Positions 25,075 through 31,844 of a stretch of 64,000 nucleotides of DNA are shown piece after piece. Origin of the DNA: Bacillus sp. J33 (GTDB lineage Bacteria > Bacillota > Bacilli > Bacillales > Cytobacillaceae); contig NZ_JAEL01000018.1 of the NCBI RefSeq assembly GCF_000518885.1, positions 1-64,000 on the forward strand, given 5' to 3'. Position 1 is the stretch's first letter; each line of letters begins with the position of its first letter. The notes under the pieces were generated by a model. That model did no database searches. It worked only from the letters and a program-made list of their open reading frames with translations, and was not told where the DNA came from. A program made the position numbers and the translations under genes.

Positions 25075-25959
25075 TTGGATTTTTCTGTGATAGGGAAAAA
25101 AATAAAAGAATTGCGGAAATCAGTAGGTTTTTCTCAAAGAGATCTGGCTAGAGACATATGTACACAAGCGCAAATAAGTAAAATTGAAAAAGGAGATGTA
25201 CTTCCACTAGCATCCACTTTGTACTTCATTTCACAGCGTTTAGGAGTTGATATAAACTATTTCTTTGATCTCGGCACAACACCTAGACTTGATTATGTTC
25301 AGGAAGTTAATAACCAGCTTAAATTGGCTAGACGCAAACTTGATTATCCCCTTATAAAAGAAATAGTGGAGATTGAAGAAAAGAATCCTCTTTTTACAAC
25401 AAACAAGAAGAATTATCAGACTCTTCTCTGGCATAAAGCTATATACGAATACCATGTTAATCACCATGCTGAAAAAGCTCTCTCACTAGTCGATAAAGCC
25501 ATTACCTTAACATTTGAGAAGGTTTGGGCTGAAAGAGAGATTGAAATTATAATAAGCAAAGGTATCTTTTTGTACGAAGAAGGAAGGTACGAAGAGGCTC
25601 TTGATATCTATTTGCCAGCAAAAGATCATTTAGACGACATTATTTATTTAAATGACGAAACCATTCGCAGCAGGCTACTTTATAATATGGCTAAAGCGTT
25701 CACAAAGTTAGAAAACTATAAACAATCTATCAATGTTTGCGAGCAGGCCATCCAAACCTGTATTAGGAAGGATCTCCTTTTTCTATTAGGCGAGCTCCAT
25801 TATCATATTGGATATAATTACGAACTTAGAAACCAGTTCCATTTGGCAAAAAAATTCATGCAGCAAGCCCTTGACATTTTTCACCTTCAGAAGAACGACC
25901 AATACAGTGACTTTATACACAAAAAAATGGTTATTTTCGACAAACATCTACAATATTAA
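25075..25959 (+). CDS. Second PlcR-like transcription factor (HTH plus TPR)
   Basis: The 294-residue protein has an XRE helix-turn-helix (about 7-60, IGKKIKELRKSVGFSQRDLA... KIEKGDVLPLASTLYFISQR) and a C-terminal TPR superhelix of five repeats (for example GRYEEALDIYLPAKDHL, ENYKQSINVCEQAIQ). It shares the layout of the receptor at 22.7-23.6 kb, including LLFLLGELHYHIGYNY against LYLFANLHYQCGENY, so the two are paralogues. The start is TTG behind AGGGGGG. No secreted peptide gene lies next to it. It could answer the GIPSEH peptide, another peptide, or none. The next gene downstream is a LysM autolysin. Confidence 0.82.
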   Translation: MDFSVIGKKIKELRKSVGFSQRDLARDICTQAQISKIEKGDVLPLASTLYFISQRLGVDINYFFDLGTTPRLDYVQEVNNQLKLARRKLDYPLIKEIVEIEEKNPLFTTNKKNYQTLLWHKAIYEYHVNHHAEKALSLVDKAITLTFEKVWAEREIEIIISKGIFLYEEGRYEEALDIYLPAKDHLDDIIYLNDETIRSRLLYNMAKAFTKLENYKQSINVCEQAIQTCIRKDLLFLLGELHYHIGYNYELRNQFHLAKKFMQQALDIFHLQKNDQYSDFIHKKMVIFDKHLQY

Positions 25960-25998
25960 CTAATCGACGCGTCGAAATGAGTATACAGACCTAAATTA

Positions 25999-26028
25999 TT
26001 GTAAAATAATAACTATATTTTGTATAAT
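25999..26028 (+). promoter_or_regulatory. Candidate sigma-A promoter of the LysM autolysin gene
   Basis: TTGTAA (25999-26004) and TATAAT (26023-26028) with an 18-bp spacer lie about 75 bases upstream of the GTG start. Confidence 0.4.
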
Positions 26029-26032
26029 GATG

Positions 26033-26059
26033 TAAATAAATGATCTTTTTGGACGATAT
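26033..26059 (+). promoter_or_regulatory. Candidate sigma-D (motility/autolysin) promoter
   Basis: TAAA (26033-26036), a 15-base spacer, then GACGATAT (26052-26059). The B. subtilis sigma-D consensus is TAAA-N15-GCCGATAT, so this matches at 11 of 12 positions with exact spacing. Autolysins such as lytF are sigma-D targets in B. subtilis. Confidence 0.6.
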
Positions 26060-26103
26060 ATGTGATAAAATGATTAAAAAAGTCCAAGGAGTGATTTGGA
26101 AAA

Positions 26104-27159
26104 GTGAAAAAACAGATGGTTTCAATTGCTGCCGTTGCGATGCTCTCTTCTACTTTTGCCTCACAGGCTTCTGCTGATACATACATAGTAAAAAAAGGGG
26201 ACACCCTATATCAACTAGCTATTAAATACAAAACCACAGTAACAGATTTAAAAAAGTTAAATGATTTAAATTCTGATTTTCTCTCAATCAATCAAAAGAT
26301 TCACATACCTGGGGCAACAGCAAAACCTGAATCCAGTCAGCAAACACCAGCATCTCCTGCCAGCAATTCAGCCAGCACATATACAGTTAAGAGCGGCGAT
26401 ACCCTTTCTAAAATTGCGTTAAGTCATAATATTAGTTTAAAAGATTTAATGAGTTGGAATAATCTAAACACGCATTTGATTTTCCCGGGGCAAGTTTTAA
26501 AAGTATCAAAATCTGCCGATAATACATCAGGTGATAATAAGGAGCAGGCAGGCTCTCCAACGTCAGCCACTGCCCCAGAACCAGAAAGCAGTTTAGCCAT
26601 TTATGTTGTTAAAAAAGGGGATACATTGAGCGGCATTGCCACCAAGTATAAGACCACTGTTCAACAAATTAAAACATGGAACAACCTTAACACGGATCTT
26701 ATTCTGATTGGACAGAATCTAAAATTGGGCGCAACCCAGAGTTCAGGTGAAACAGCAGTTAAAGAACAACCTGCTAAGGAAGCAGAAAAAGATAACCCAG
26801 AAGGATCTTCCCTTCTTGCAGAAGCTCAAAAACATGTAGGAGTCCCTTATAAATGGGCCGGCTCCACTCCTTCAGGATTTGATTGCAGCGGGTTTATCTA
26901 TTATGTTCTGAAACAAACAGGTTCCAAAATGGGACGCTACTCTTCTGAAGGCTATTACAGCCGCTCTTATTATGTAGACAAGCCACAGCCAGGCGATTTG
27001 GTATTTTTTGAGAATACATATAAACCGGGCATTTCTCATCTGGGTTTCTATATTGGGGATAATACGTTTATCCACGCTGGTTCATCTGGCGTTGAAATCT
27101 CCAGTCTGGATAACTCGTATTATAAGAAACATTTTGATGGGTTTAAGAGGTTTTATTAA
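26104..27159 (+). CDS. Peptidoglycan DL-endopeptidase, three LysM domains plus NlpC/P60
   Basis: A 351-residue secreted cell-wall hydrolase of the LytE/LytF/CwlS type, which cuts D-gamma-glutamyl-DAP bonds in cell separation. The order is: signal peptide (1-25, ending SQASA), LysM at about 26-69, 91-134 and 164-206 with P/S/A-rich linkers, then an NlpC/P60 domain (about 238-351). Its catalytic Cys261 is in GFDCSGFIYYV, His312 in GISHLGFYIGD, and the third polar residue is near HAGSS. The start is GTG at 26104 behind AAGGAG. Both sigma-A- and sigma-D-like promoters precede it, fitting growth- and motility-linked expression. Confidence 0.93.
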   Translation: MKKQMVSIAAVAMLSSTFASQASADTYIVKKGDTLYQLAIKYKTTVTDLKKLNDLNSDFLSINQKIHIPGATAKPESSQQTPASPASNSASTYTVKSGDTLSKIALSHNISLKDLMSWNNLNTHLIFPGQVLKVSKSADNTSGDNKEQAGSPTSATAPEPESSLAIYVVKKGDTLSGIATKYKTTVQQIKTWNNLNTDLILIGQNLKLGATQSSGETAVKEQPAKEAEKDNPEGSSLLAEAQKHVGVPYKWAGSTPSGFDCSGFIYYVLKQTGSKMGRYSSEGYYSRSYYVDKPQPGDLVFFENTYKPGISHLGFYIGDNTFIHAGSSGVEISSLDNSYYKKHFDGFKRFY

Positions 27160-27186
27160 GGCACCTTTTTACAGGTGTCTTTTTTC
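27160..27186 (+). terminator. Terminator of the LysM autolysin gene
   Basis: GGCACCT (27160-27166) pairs with AGGTGTC (27173-27179), followed by six T residues; it begins at the stop codon. Confidence 0.8.
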
Positions 27187-27256
27187 ATATTCTGGAAGGG
27201 AAATTCAAATGCTTTGAAGAATGATAAAGATAACGGGGTCTAAAGGAGGAGATAAA

Positions 27257-27556
27257 ATGAACTTCGTGGGCATTATTACATTTTTGTCATTATCTTTATT
27301 ATTCATGAGTCTACTATTAATCTATTCCAAGTTTCATAATAAGACCTTGGGTAAATTATTGATGATTATTATTTTCTTCCTATTTAATGCACTCCCCCTT
27401 GTCTACATAGTCTATATGGAACAAAGATTTCCATTTAGGAGCAAAACCATTAATCTTGGCTCTGCCTTTCTGTTTGTGTGGCTTATTACTGCCTGTTCCC
27501 TATTTTTCGGTATCCTTTTTAGATTTCGCGTTAAAAAAGAAGATTCTTATTATTAG
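27257..27556 (+). CDS. Small integral membrane protein of unknown function
   Basis: The 99-residue protein has three hydrophobic helices (about 4-24, 32-52 and 69-90) and a short basic tail RFRVKKEDSYY. The ATG at 27257 follows AGGAGG by about six bases; an extension to 27221 has no comparable site. It has no family features that I recognise. It sits between the autolysin terminator and its own strong terminator, so it is a single-gene unit. Confidence 0.7.
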   Translation: MNFVGIITFLSLSLLFMSLLLIYSKFHNKTLGKLLMIIIFFLFNALPLVYIVYMEQRFPFRSKTINLGSAFLFVWLITACSLFFGILFRFRVKKEDSYY

Positions 27557-27562
27557 ACAATC

Positions 27563-27598
27563 AAAAAACCAGCAGCTGTTCACGGCTGCTGGTTTTTT
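27563..27598. terminator. Bidirectional terminator
   Basis: AAAAAACCAGCAGC (27563-27576) and its complement (27585-27598) form a 14-bp stem. It separates the convergent small membrane protein and HlyD-like genes. Confidence 0.9.
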
Positions 27599-27599
27599 G

Positions 27600-28811
27600 C
27601 TATCTCGAGAGGAAGCCCCTGGCTGAGTATTTTAGCATATCGTTCTTTCCTAACTCTCTTAGATCTTTCTTTTTCAGTTTCGGAATCTCTATTGGCGTAA
27701 TGAATGGAGAGCCGCTTTTCAGAAAGAGCGGCCGCTCCAGGAGAACCAGTTCCCCTTTCTGCAATCCTTCTTTTACTTCTTGGGTTTGACTGATATTCAG
27801 GCCTGTTTGGAGTTCCCTTTTATCTAGCTGTCCGTTTTGCAGGATGGTATATGCATACTTACCTTTCTTTGTTTTTTTAATCGCCTTGGCAGGAACAGTC
27901 AACGTATCGCTTACTTCATTTGTCACGATTTTCAGGTTCACATGCTCACCATGAAAACTTTGCTGTTCTGGAGCTTCATCCATCACAACCGTGAATTCAT
28001 AATGGCTCTCTTTATCTGCATGGGGCTCTGAAACAGGATAATTATAGATTTTTTCTATCGTTCCGTCTATCTTTTTGTTGCTGCCTTCAGGAGTGATAAA
28101 AACCTTCATTCCTTGTGCTGCTTTCTTTATTTCCTTTTCAGATAATGTGCCTTCAATTTTTTGTATGTTTGAAATGATCGTCACAATAGGATTTGTAAGA
28201 TCATGCTTAATGCTTTTCACAGTTCCCGAAATTTCACTTAATGCAGTAAGGTTTAGCAGGCTCTCATCCGCTGCATCAATAAGATCCTCATACTTTTCGA
28301 TTTCATTCTTAATCCTGCTGATTTGCAGCTCTTTTTCATAAATATCCCGTTCGAGCGTTTGGATCATATATTCATTCTGATTGAGCTCATCATCCAATGT
28401 AGTAATCCTGAGATCATCCTGCATATCCTCAAGATCTTGTATGTGGTTTTCTAAGCTTATTTGTTCGCGTTCAAGCTTTTCTTTTTCTATTTTGAATTTT
28501 TCTTTCGCTTGCGTGATATCTTCAGGAGAGTATTCAAACAATGCTGTTCCTGCTTCGACCTCATCTCCTTTTTCTACGAGAAATCCGTTAAAATTCCCCA
28601 TATTGCTTTCGTAATATAAATATTGTTCTTCCTTTGGAGCCAGTACTCCTTTTGCTGGCATCATTTCAAGCAGATCCTGCTTTTTTACTGCAGTCCACTC
28701 ATCAATATAGTAGGTTCTGCTTATTTTTTCACTTTTCATGAAAAGCAGGGTAAAATTGCAAGCTAGGAATAGAAGCACACCGATTATAAGTAATCTGGTT
28801 TTCCACATCAT
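27600..28811 (-). CDS. Membrane fusion protein (HlyD/YknX-like adaptor)
   Basis: The 403-residue protein has an N-terminal membrane anchor (about 5-24). A lipoyl/barrel-sandwich half (VEKGDEVEAGTALFEYSP) is followed by an alpha-helical hairpin of about 95 residues rich in E, K and L (about 105-200), the second lipoyl part (LSEISGTVKSIKHDL) and beta-barrel/MP domains (NVSQT-like GLNISQTQEVKEGL; KGELVLLERPLFL). This is the order in RND/ABC adaptor proteins. ATG at 28811 follows GAGGG by eight bases. It is paired with an upstream Yip1-family gene, as YknX is with YknW in B. subtilis, but no ATPase or permease genes are adjacent. Confidence 0.82.
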   Translation of the reverse strand: MMWKTRLLIIGVLLFLACNFTLLFMKSEKISRTYYIDEWTAVKKQDLLEMMPAKGVLAPKEEQYLYYESNMGNFNGFLVEKGDEVEAGTALFEYSPEDITQAKEKFKIEKEKLEREQISLENHIQDLEDMQDDLRITTLDDELNQNEYMIQTLERDIYEKELQISRIKNEIEKYEDLIDAADESLLNLTALSEISGTVKSIKHDLTNPIVTIISNIQKIEGTLSEKEIKKAAQGMKVFITPEGSNKKIDGTIEKIYNYPVSEPHADKESHYEFTVVMDEAPEQQSFHGEHVNLKIVTNEVSDTLTVPAKAIKKTKKGKYAYTILQNGQLDKRELQTGLNISQTQEVKEGLQKGELVLLERPLFLKSGSPFITPIEIPKLKKKDLRELGKNDMLKYSARGFLSR

Positions 28812-28826
28812 AGATGAATCCCTCAC

Positions 28827-29489
28827 TTAAATTAGCTTTTCCAATTGGATGGATGAAAGCAGCGCTGAGACAATAATGAAAAACAAATTTATTCCGAGCA
28901 CCAATAGGAAAAGGAACCGCGGACTCTTCTCGGAAATAATTTTCAAGTACTTATATTGCAGGACAAATGTCCATATTTTAAAAAGTGTGATGGCAGAGAA
29001 CAGATAGACTAGCGTCTTGATGGATATTGCTGCTTGAGCAATGATTCCGAATGAAAAAATGGAAGAATCAGTGTTGAGTCCCAGCAAGATAAAGAGTGGT
29101 ATATTAATCGCTTTTTCTGTTAATAAAATAAGCAGAACCAACAGCTGAATAGCAATTAACTTACGGTATTCAACCTCTACAAGCGTCCAAAAGAACAGCG
29201 AAGGTACAAAAATGATAATGATCGCATAGAAAATGCCCCAGACGACCTGTCCAGCTCCAAAGAATAACTTGTACAGATTATACTCGCTCTCGGAAAAATC
29301 CGTGATATTCCTTGTAACCTGCTCACTGCCTATACCAAAGAAAGCACTAAGTCCATAAACAAACGCACTTAGGGCAATCAAAAGCAGCATTTGCTTCCAT
29401 AGACCAGCAAGCCTTTCCTCTTTCCTTAACTGATGTGATACCAAATAAGGCTCCTTCAACCCTCTCAAGAGCGGCACCCGATAACCCAT
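28827..29489 (-). CDS. Yip1-family membrane protein (YknW-like)
   Basis: The 220-residue protein has a cytoplasmic N-terminal stretch (about 35 residues) and five hydrophobic helices, with the Yip1-domain pattern FFWTLVEVEYRKLIAIQLLV between helices 2 and 3. ATG at 29489 follows GGGGGA. The stop codon is 16 bases before the start of the HlyD-like gene, so they are an operon. In B. subtilis the Yip1 protein YknW acts with YknXYZ in resistance to the SdpC toxin; here only the W and X counterparts are present. Confidence 0.75.
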   Translation of the reverse strand: MGYRVPLLRGLKEPYLVSHQLRKEERLAGLWKQMLLLIALSAFVYGLSAFFGIGSEQVTRNITDFSESEYNLYKLFFGAGQVVWGIFYAIIIIFVPSLFFWTLVEVEYRKLIAIQLLVLLILLTEKAINIPLFILLGLNTDSSIFSFGIIAQAAISIKTLVYLFSAITLFKIWTFVLQYKYLKIISEKSPRFLFLLVLGINLFFIIVSALLSSIQLEKLI

Positions 29490-29778
29490 AAATAATCCCC
29501 CAACCAAATAATCTACTATTCTCCTATCTTACCCCAAAATCAAAATTTTGGGAAATAGGCAGAATTGTGGAGAATTGTCATCTGGTACCCCAAAAATTTT
29601 GTCGAACATCTGGGACAACTGTACTTTTTCTATATTTTATACGGAATTTCACCATGCAGCGCTGTCGGAATTTGCAAAAACTTTTGTTGTTTTAATCTGA
29701 TAGAATGGCGGTATAGATAAGTAAAAATTTTACAACTATGTCCTTGTCCCATATAAATAATAATGAGGAGGGGTTAAT

Positions 29779-29883
29779 ATGAAAATTAAAGCAGGTAATT
29801 GGAGAATGCTGAGCATACAAGAGAAGTTATTTATATTAGAGGCTGTCAGCTTTTTTCAATCCAGAACGAAAAAGAGGCATTAA
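29779..29883 (+). CDS. Possible 34-residue protein
   Basis: An ATG five bases after GAGGAGGGG begins MKIKAGNWRMLSIQEKLFIL and the frame ends FFQSRTKKRH. A good terminator follows 48 bases later. The strong ribosome binding site and terminator support a real small gene. No signal peptide or membrane helix is evident; the tail is very basic. Not recognised. Confidence 0.45.
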   Translation: MKIKAGNWRMLSIQEKLFILEAVSFFQSRTKKRH

Positions 29884-29930
29884 AATTAAATGCGGAATTT
29901 GTATATCTACTATAACCTTCAATTAAAAAA

Positions 29931-29971
29931 ATAGGCACCTTTGCCTTACACGAAAAGGAAAGGTGCCTATT
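29931..29971 (+). terminator. Terminator after the 34-residue ORF
   Basis: ATAGGCACCTTTGCCTT pairs with AAGGAAAGGTGCCTAT around a short loop, with T/A-rich flanks. The stem is long but the T-run is short on the plus strand. Confidence 0.65.
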
Positions 29972-30219
29972 CATATTAAATAAGGTTTTTATTCCTCAAG
30001 TTCCTCGCCTAAAGCCAGACTAAAATTCTGTCCTCTATTAAATAGGGTACACAAATTCCAATAGGTATAGCTCCTTATTTACTCCTTCCCTCGGCCCTTT
30101 ATAATTTAGTCTTTCCCCCCTGCCAAACTACAACTTTCTCATATAAATCTTGAATTGCCTGATGAGAAGAATAAATACAAGTGCCTCTATCAGGGATAAG
30201 TGACACCTGTAATGGCACC

Positions 30220-30607
30220 TCAGTATTTCAACGCCACATTCTTCACCTGCGTATAATTCCGCTATGCTTATAGCCGCCAAACGGCTGGGTAATGCCTCCA
30301 TCAGCTCCATAATGGTTGATAAAGACCTGGCCGCATTCAAGGGCATTGGCTACGCGATGGACACGGCCGGCATTTTCAGTCCATCCCACTGCAACAAGGC
30401 CGTATGATGTGCCGTTTGCAATTTCAATGGCTTTTCTTCTGATTCAAAAGTAGTAACTGTAAGAACCGGTCCGAAGATTTCCTCCTGAGCGAGATGATGG
30501 TTTGCTAAAAATCGTCGGCTGCAGATAATAGCCTGATTCGCAGCCTTCTACCGGATGACGCTTTCCGCCTGTTTCCACCCGAAGAGAACCTTTTTCGATT
30601 CTTATGC
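30220..30607 (-). pseudogene. 3'-end fragment of an aldehyde dehydrogenase gene
   Basis: Read on the minus strand from about 30607 the sequence follows the C-terminal third of the ALDH gene at 31845-33302 (VEGCESGYYLQP, EEIFGPVLT, GVGWTENAGR-like and YKHSG segments) down to the stop at 30220 after VALKY. It has several deletions, including 34 bases of the terminal region near 30255 and 12 bases near 30510, which break the frame. At its 5' side (GIRIEKGSLRVETGGKR) it diverges from the intact gene, so it came from a related paralogue or an older copy. It joins directly to an LCP gene fragment in the opposite orientation. Confidence 0.8.
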
Positions 30608-30883
30608 CAGGTCATCCAGGGAGTGATTAATAAGGGTGCCAGCTTTAGTTCATTAACGCGTTTTGATGACATTTTCGAGGCCTTAGGCAAAAATGTGAAA
30701 ACAGACATTACGTTTAATGAGATGATTGACATTCAAAAGAATTATAAGGATACCAGGCATAATATAAGCCAGCTGACCATTGAAGGGGATGGCCAATACA
30801 TTGGGAATGTATGGTATCTCATTGTGCCAGATGAAGAAAAACAAAGAGTGCAAACTGAACTTAAAGAACACCTGGAAATATAG
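30605..30883 (+). pseudogene. C-terminal fragment of an LCP-family gene
   Basis: The frame encodes QVIQGVINKGASFSSLTRFD and continues to YLIVPDEEKQRVQTELKEHL, parallel to the last 90 residues of the LCP protein at 1896-2825 (EVIQGVLKEGASLSSLTNFD; VSNEEKQRVQNELKSHL). The membrane anchor and catalytic core are missing. An internal ATG at 30623 lacks the rest of the domain, so a working product is unlikely. The reading frame itself is undamaged, suggesting a recent loss of the 5' part. Confidence 0.8.
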
Positions 30884-30903
30884 CCAAATTCCTGCTAAAC
30901 AGC

Positions 30904-30944
30904 AAAAAACAGTGCCATTCTGAGAAGAGTTGCACTGTTTTTTA
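30904..30944 (+). terminator. Terminator left from the LCP fragment
   Basis: AAAAAACAGTGC and GCACTGTTTTTT form the stem around a 16-base loop; 22 bases after the stop of the LCP fragment. It resembles the terminator of the intact LCP gene at 2961-2990. Confidence 0.75.
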
Positions 30945-31075
30945 ATTCATTTTTTAAGTGAAAACATTCAGGGAGAAGTGAACCTGTCGAGGTTTACATA
31001 AAGATTAAACTGAAGTTTTTGAAGCCTTTCATAAACAAATATTCCACTAATATAAAGGACTTGCGGAAATCAGGT

Positions 31076-31306
31076 CTAAACGGCTGCCAATTTCCCTTTG
31101 CTGATTTTTCCGCATGCTTTAGATAAATTTTCAAGACACTCTTTCCTAAGTCTCTCGTGACAGTGAAAATCGTATAAAAGCTCATTTTCCAATTTAGAAG
31201 TAATGGTTTTAAATTTTTCCAGCTTTGATGCCTTTAAACGGTTATCAGAAAGATACGTTGTGATCTCCTTTTCAAAGTACTCCACCGTTCCAAACAGTAC
31301 GCCCAA
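31076..31306 (-). CDS. Small protein of unknown function under a c-di-GMP riboswitch
   Basis: The 76-residue product starts at a TTG six bases after AGGAGGAG and reads M-GVLFGTVEYFEKEITTYL, then mostly charged helices, with FHCHERLRKECLENLSKACG in the C-terminal half. It has no signal peptide or membrane helix. Conserved residues shared with the frameshifted paralogue at 20.0 kb are FGxVEYFE and CHERxxKxCLENL. A c-di-GMP-I riboswitch and a terminator hairpin lie in its 5' leader, so it is probably produced in response to changes in c-di-GMP. I do not know the family. Confidence 0.75.
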   Translation of the reverse strand: MGVLFGTVEYFEKEITTYLSDNRLKASKLEKFKTITSKLENELLYDFHCHERLRKECLENLSKACGKISKGKLAAV

Positions 31307-31376
31307 TAGATTCTCCTCCTATTTTTTTATTTTTCAGTCATTAATCCGTTCCCTTATCTAAAACAAACAAACCCAT

Positions 31377-31416
31377 AAAACAGCAAAGAGGCCCACCATA
31401 AGGGCAGACCTGTTTT
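31377..31416 (-). terminator. Expression-platform terminator of the c-di-GMP riboswitch
   Basis: On the minus strand AAAACAG...GCCC-loop-GGGC...CTGTTTT (31416-31377) forms a two-part stem followed by a T-rich stretch (TTTGTTTGTTTT). It sits between the aptamer and the small-protein start, where termination control would be expected. Confidence 0.55.
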
Positions 31417-31457
31417 CCAGTTACAAAAAATGCGAGATAAATAAACCTCCATTTCTT

Positions 31458-31530
31458 CTGCAACCCGACTATCCTAGTCCATGACCTTAGACTCGTGGCT
31501 TTGCGTCCCAATCTTTCAATAGGTTTGCCA
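31458..31530 (-). ncRNA. c-di-GMP-I (GEMM) riboswitch aptamer
   Basis: The minus strand shows, in order, GGCAAACC, a GAAA-capped P2 hairpin (CTATTGAAAGATTGG), the near-invariant GGGACGCAAAGCCACG, GTCTAAGG with the tetraloop-receptor CTAA, the P3 arm TGGACTAGGATAGTC and the closing GGGTTGC. All these are the conserved parts of the cyclic di-GMP-I aptamer, including the G in GGGACGCAAAGCC that contacts the ligand. It is about 150 bases upstream of the small gene ending at 31076, with a terminator hairpin in between. Confidence 0.93.
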
Positions 31531-31798
31531 AATATACAATTCTGTTACTATTATAATAAAACTTTAGACTTATATTTTTCAACATTTTTCGATAATTCCA
31601 CTAATAATAATCTATTTCGACTATTTATATTCCAAATATTTCATGTTATAACGTGGTGTATTCAGCTCCTGTTTATGTAATTTATATGCTGGCATTTTTG
31701 TTTTATTTACTTAATGAGTTGTTTTTGCAGGTTTCCTCTTAAATAACAGAGTTACATTTATCCAGTCAGCGTGCAATTTTCCAGCATTTTGAGCCCGC
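31531..31798. other. Intergenic region upstream of the riboswitch
   Basis: AT-rich; must contain the minus-strand promoter for the riboswitch transcript. No gene found. Confidence 0.35.
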
Positions 31799-31834
31799 AA
31801 AAAAAGGATGCAGCAAAGTATCTGCATCCTTTTG
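31799..31834 (-). terminator. Terminator of the TRAP/dehydrogenase operon
   Basis: AAAAGGATGCAG and CTGCATCCTTTT form a 12-bp stem; on the minus strand seven T residues follow. It lies just past the ALDH stop. Confidence 0.9.
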
Positions 31835-31844
31835 TAAAAGTAGA

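Noticed and set aside
30128..30346. 72-codon minus-strand frame
   Set aside because: It is an out-of-frame reading of the broken ALDH fragment.
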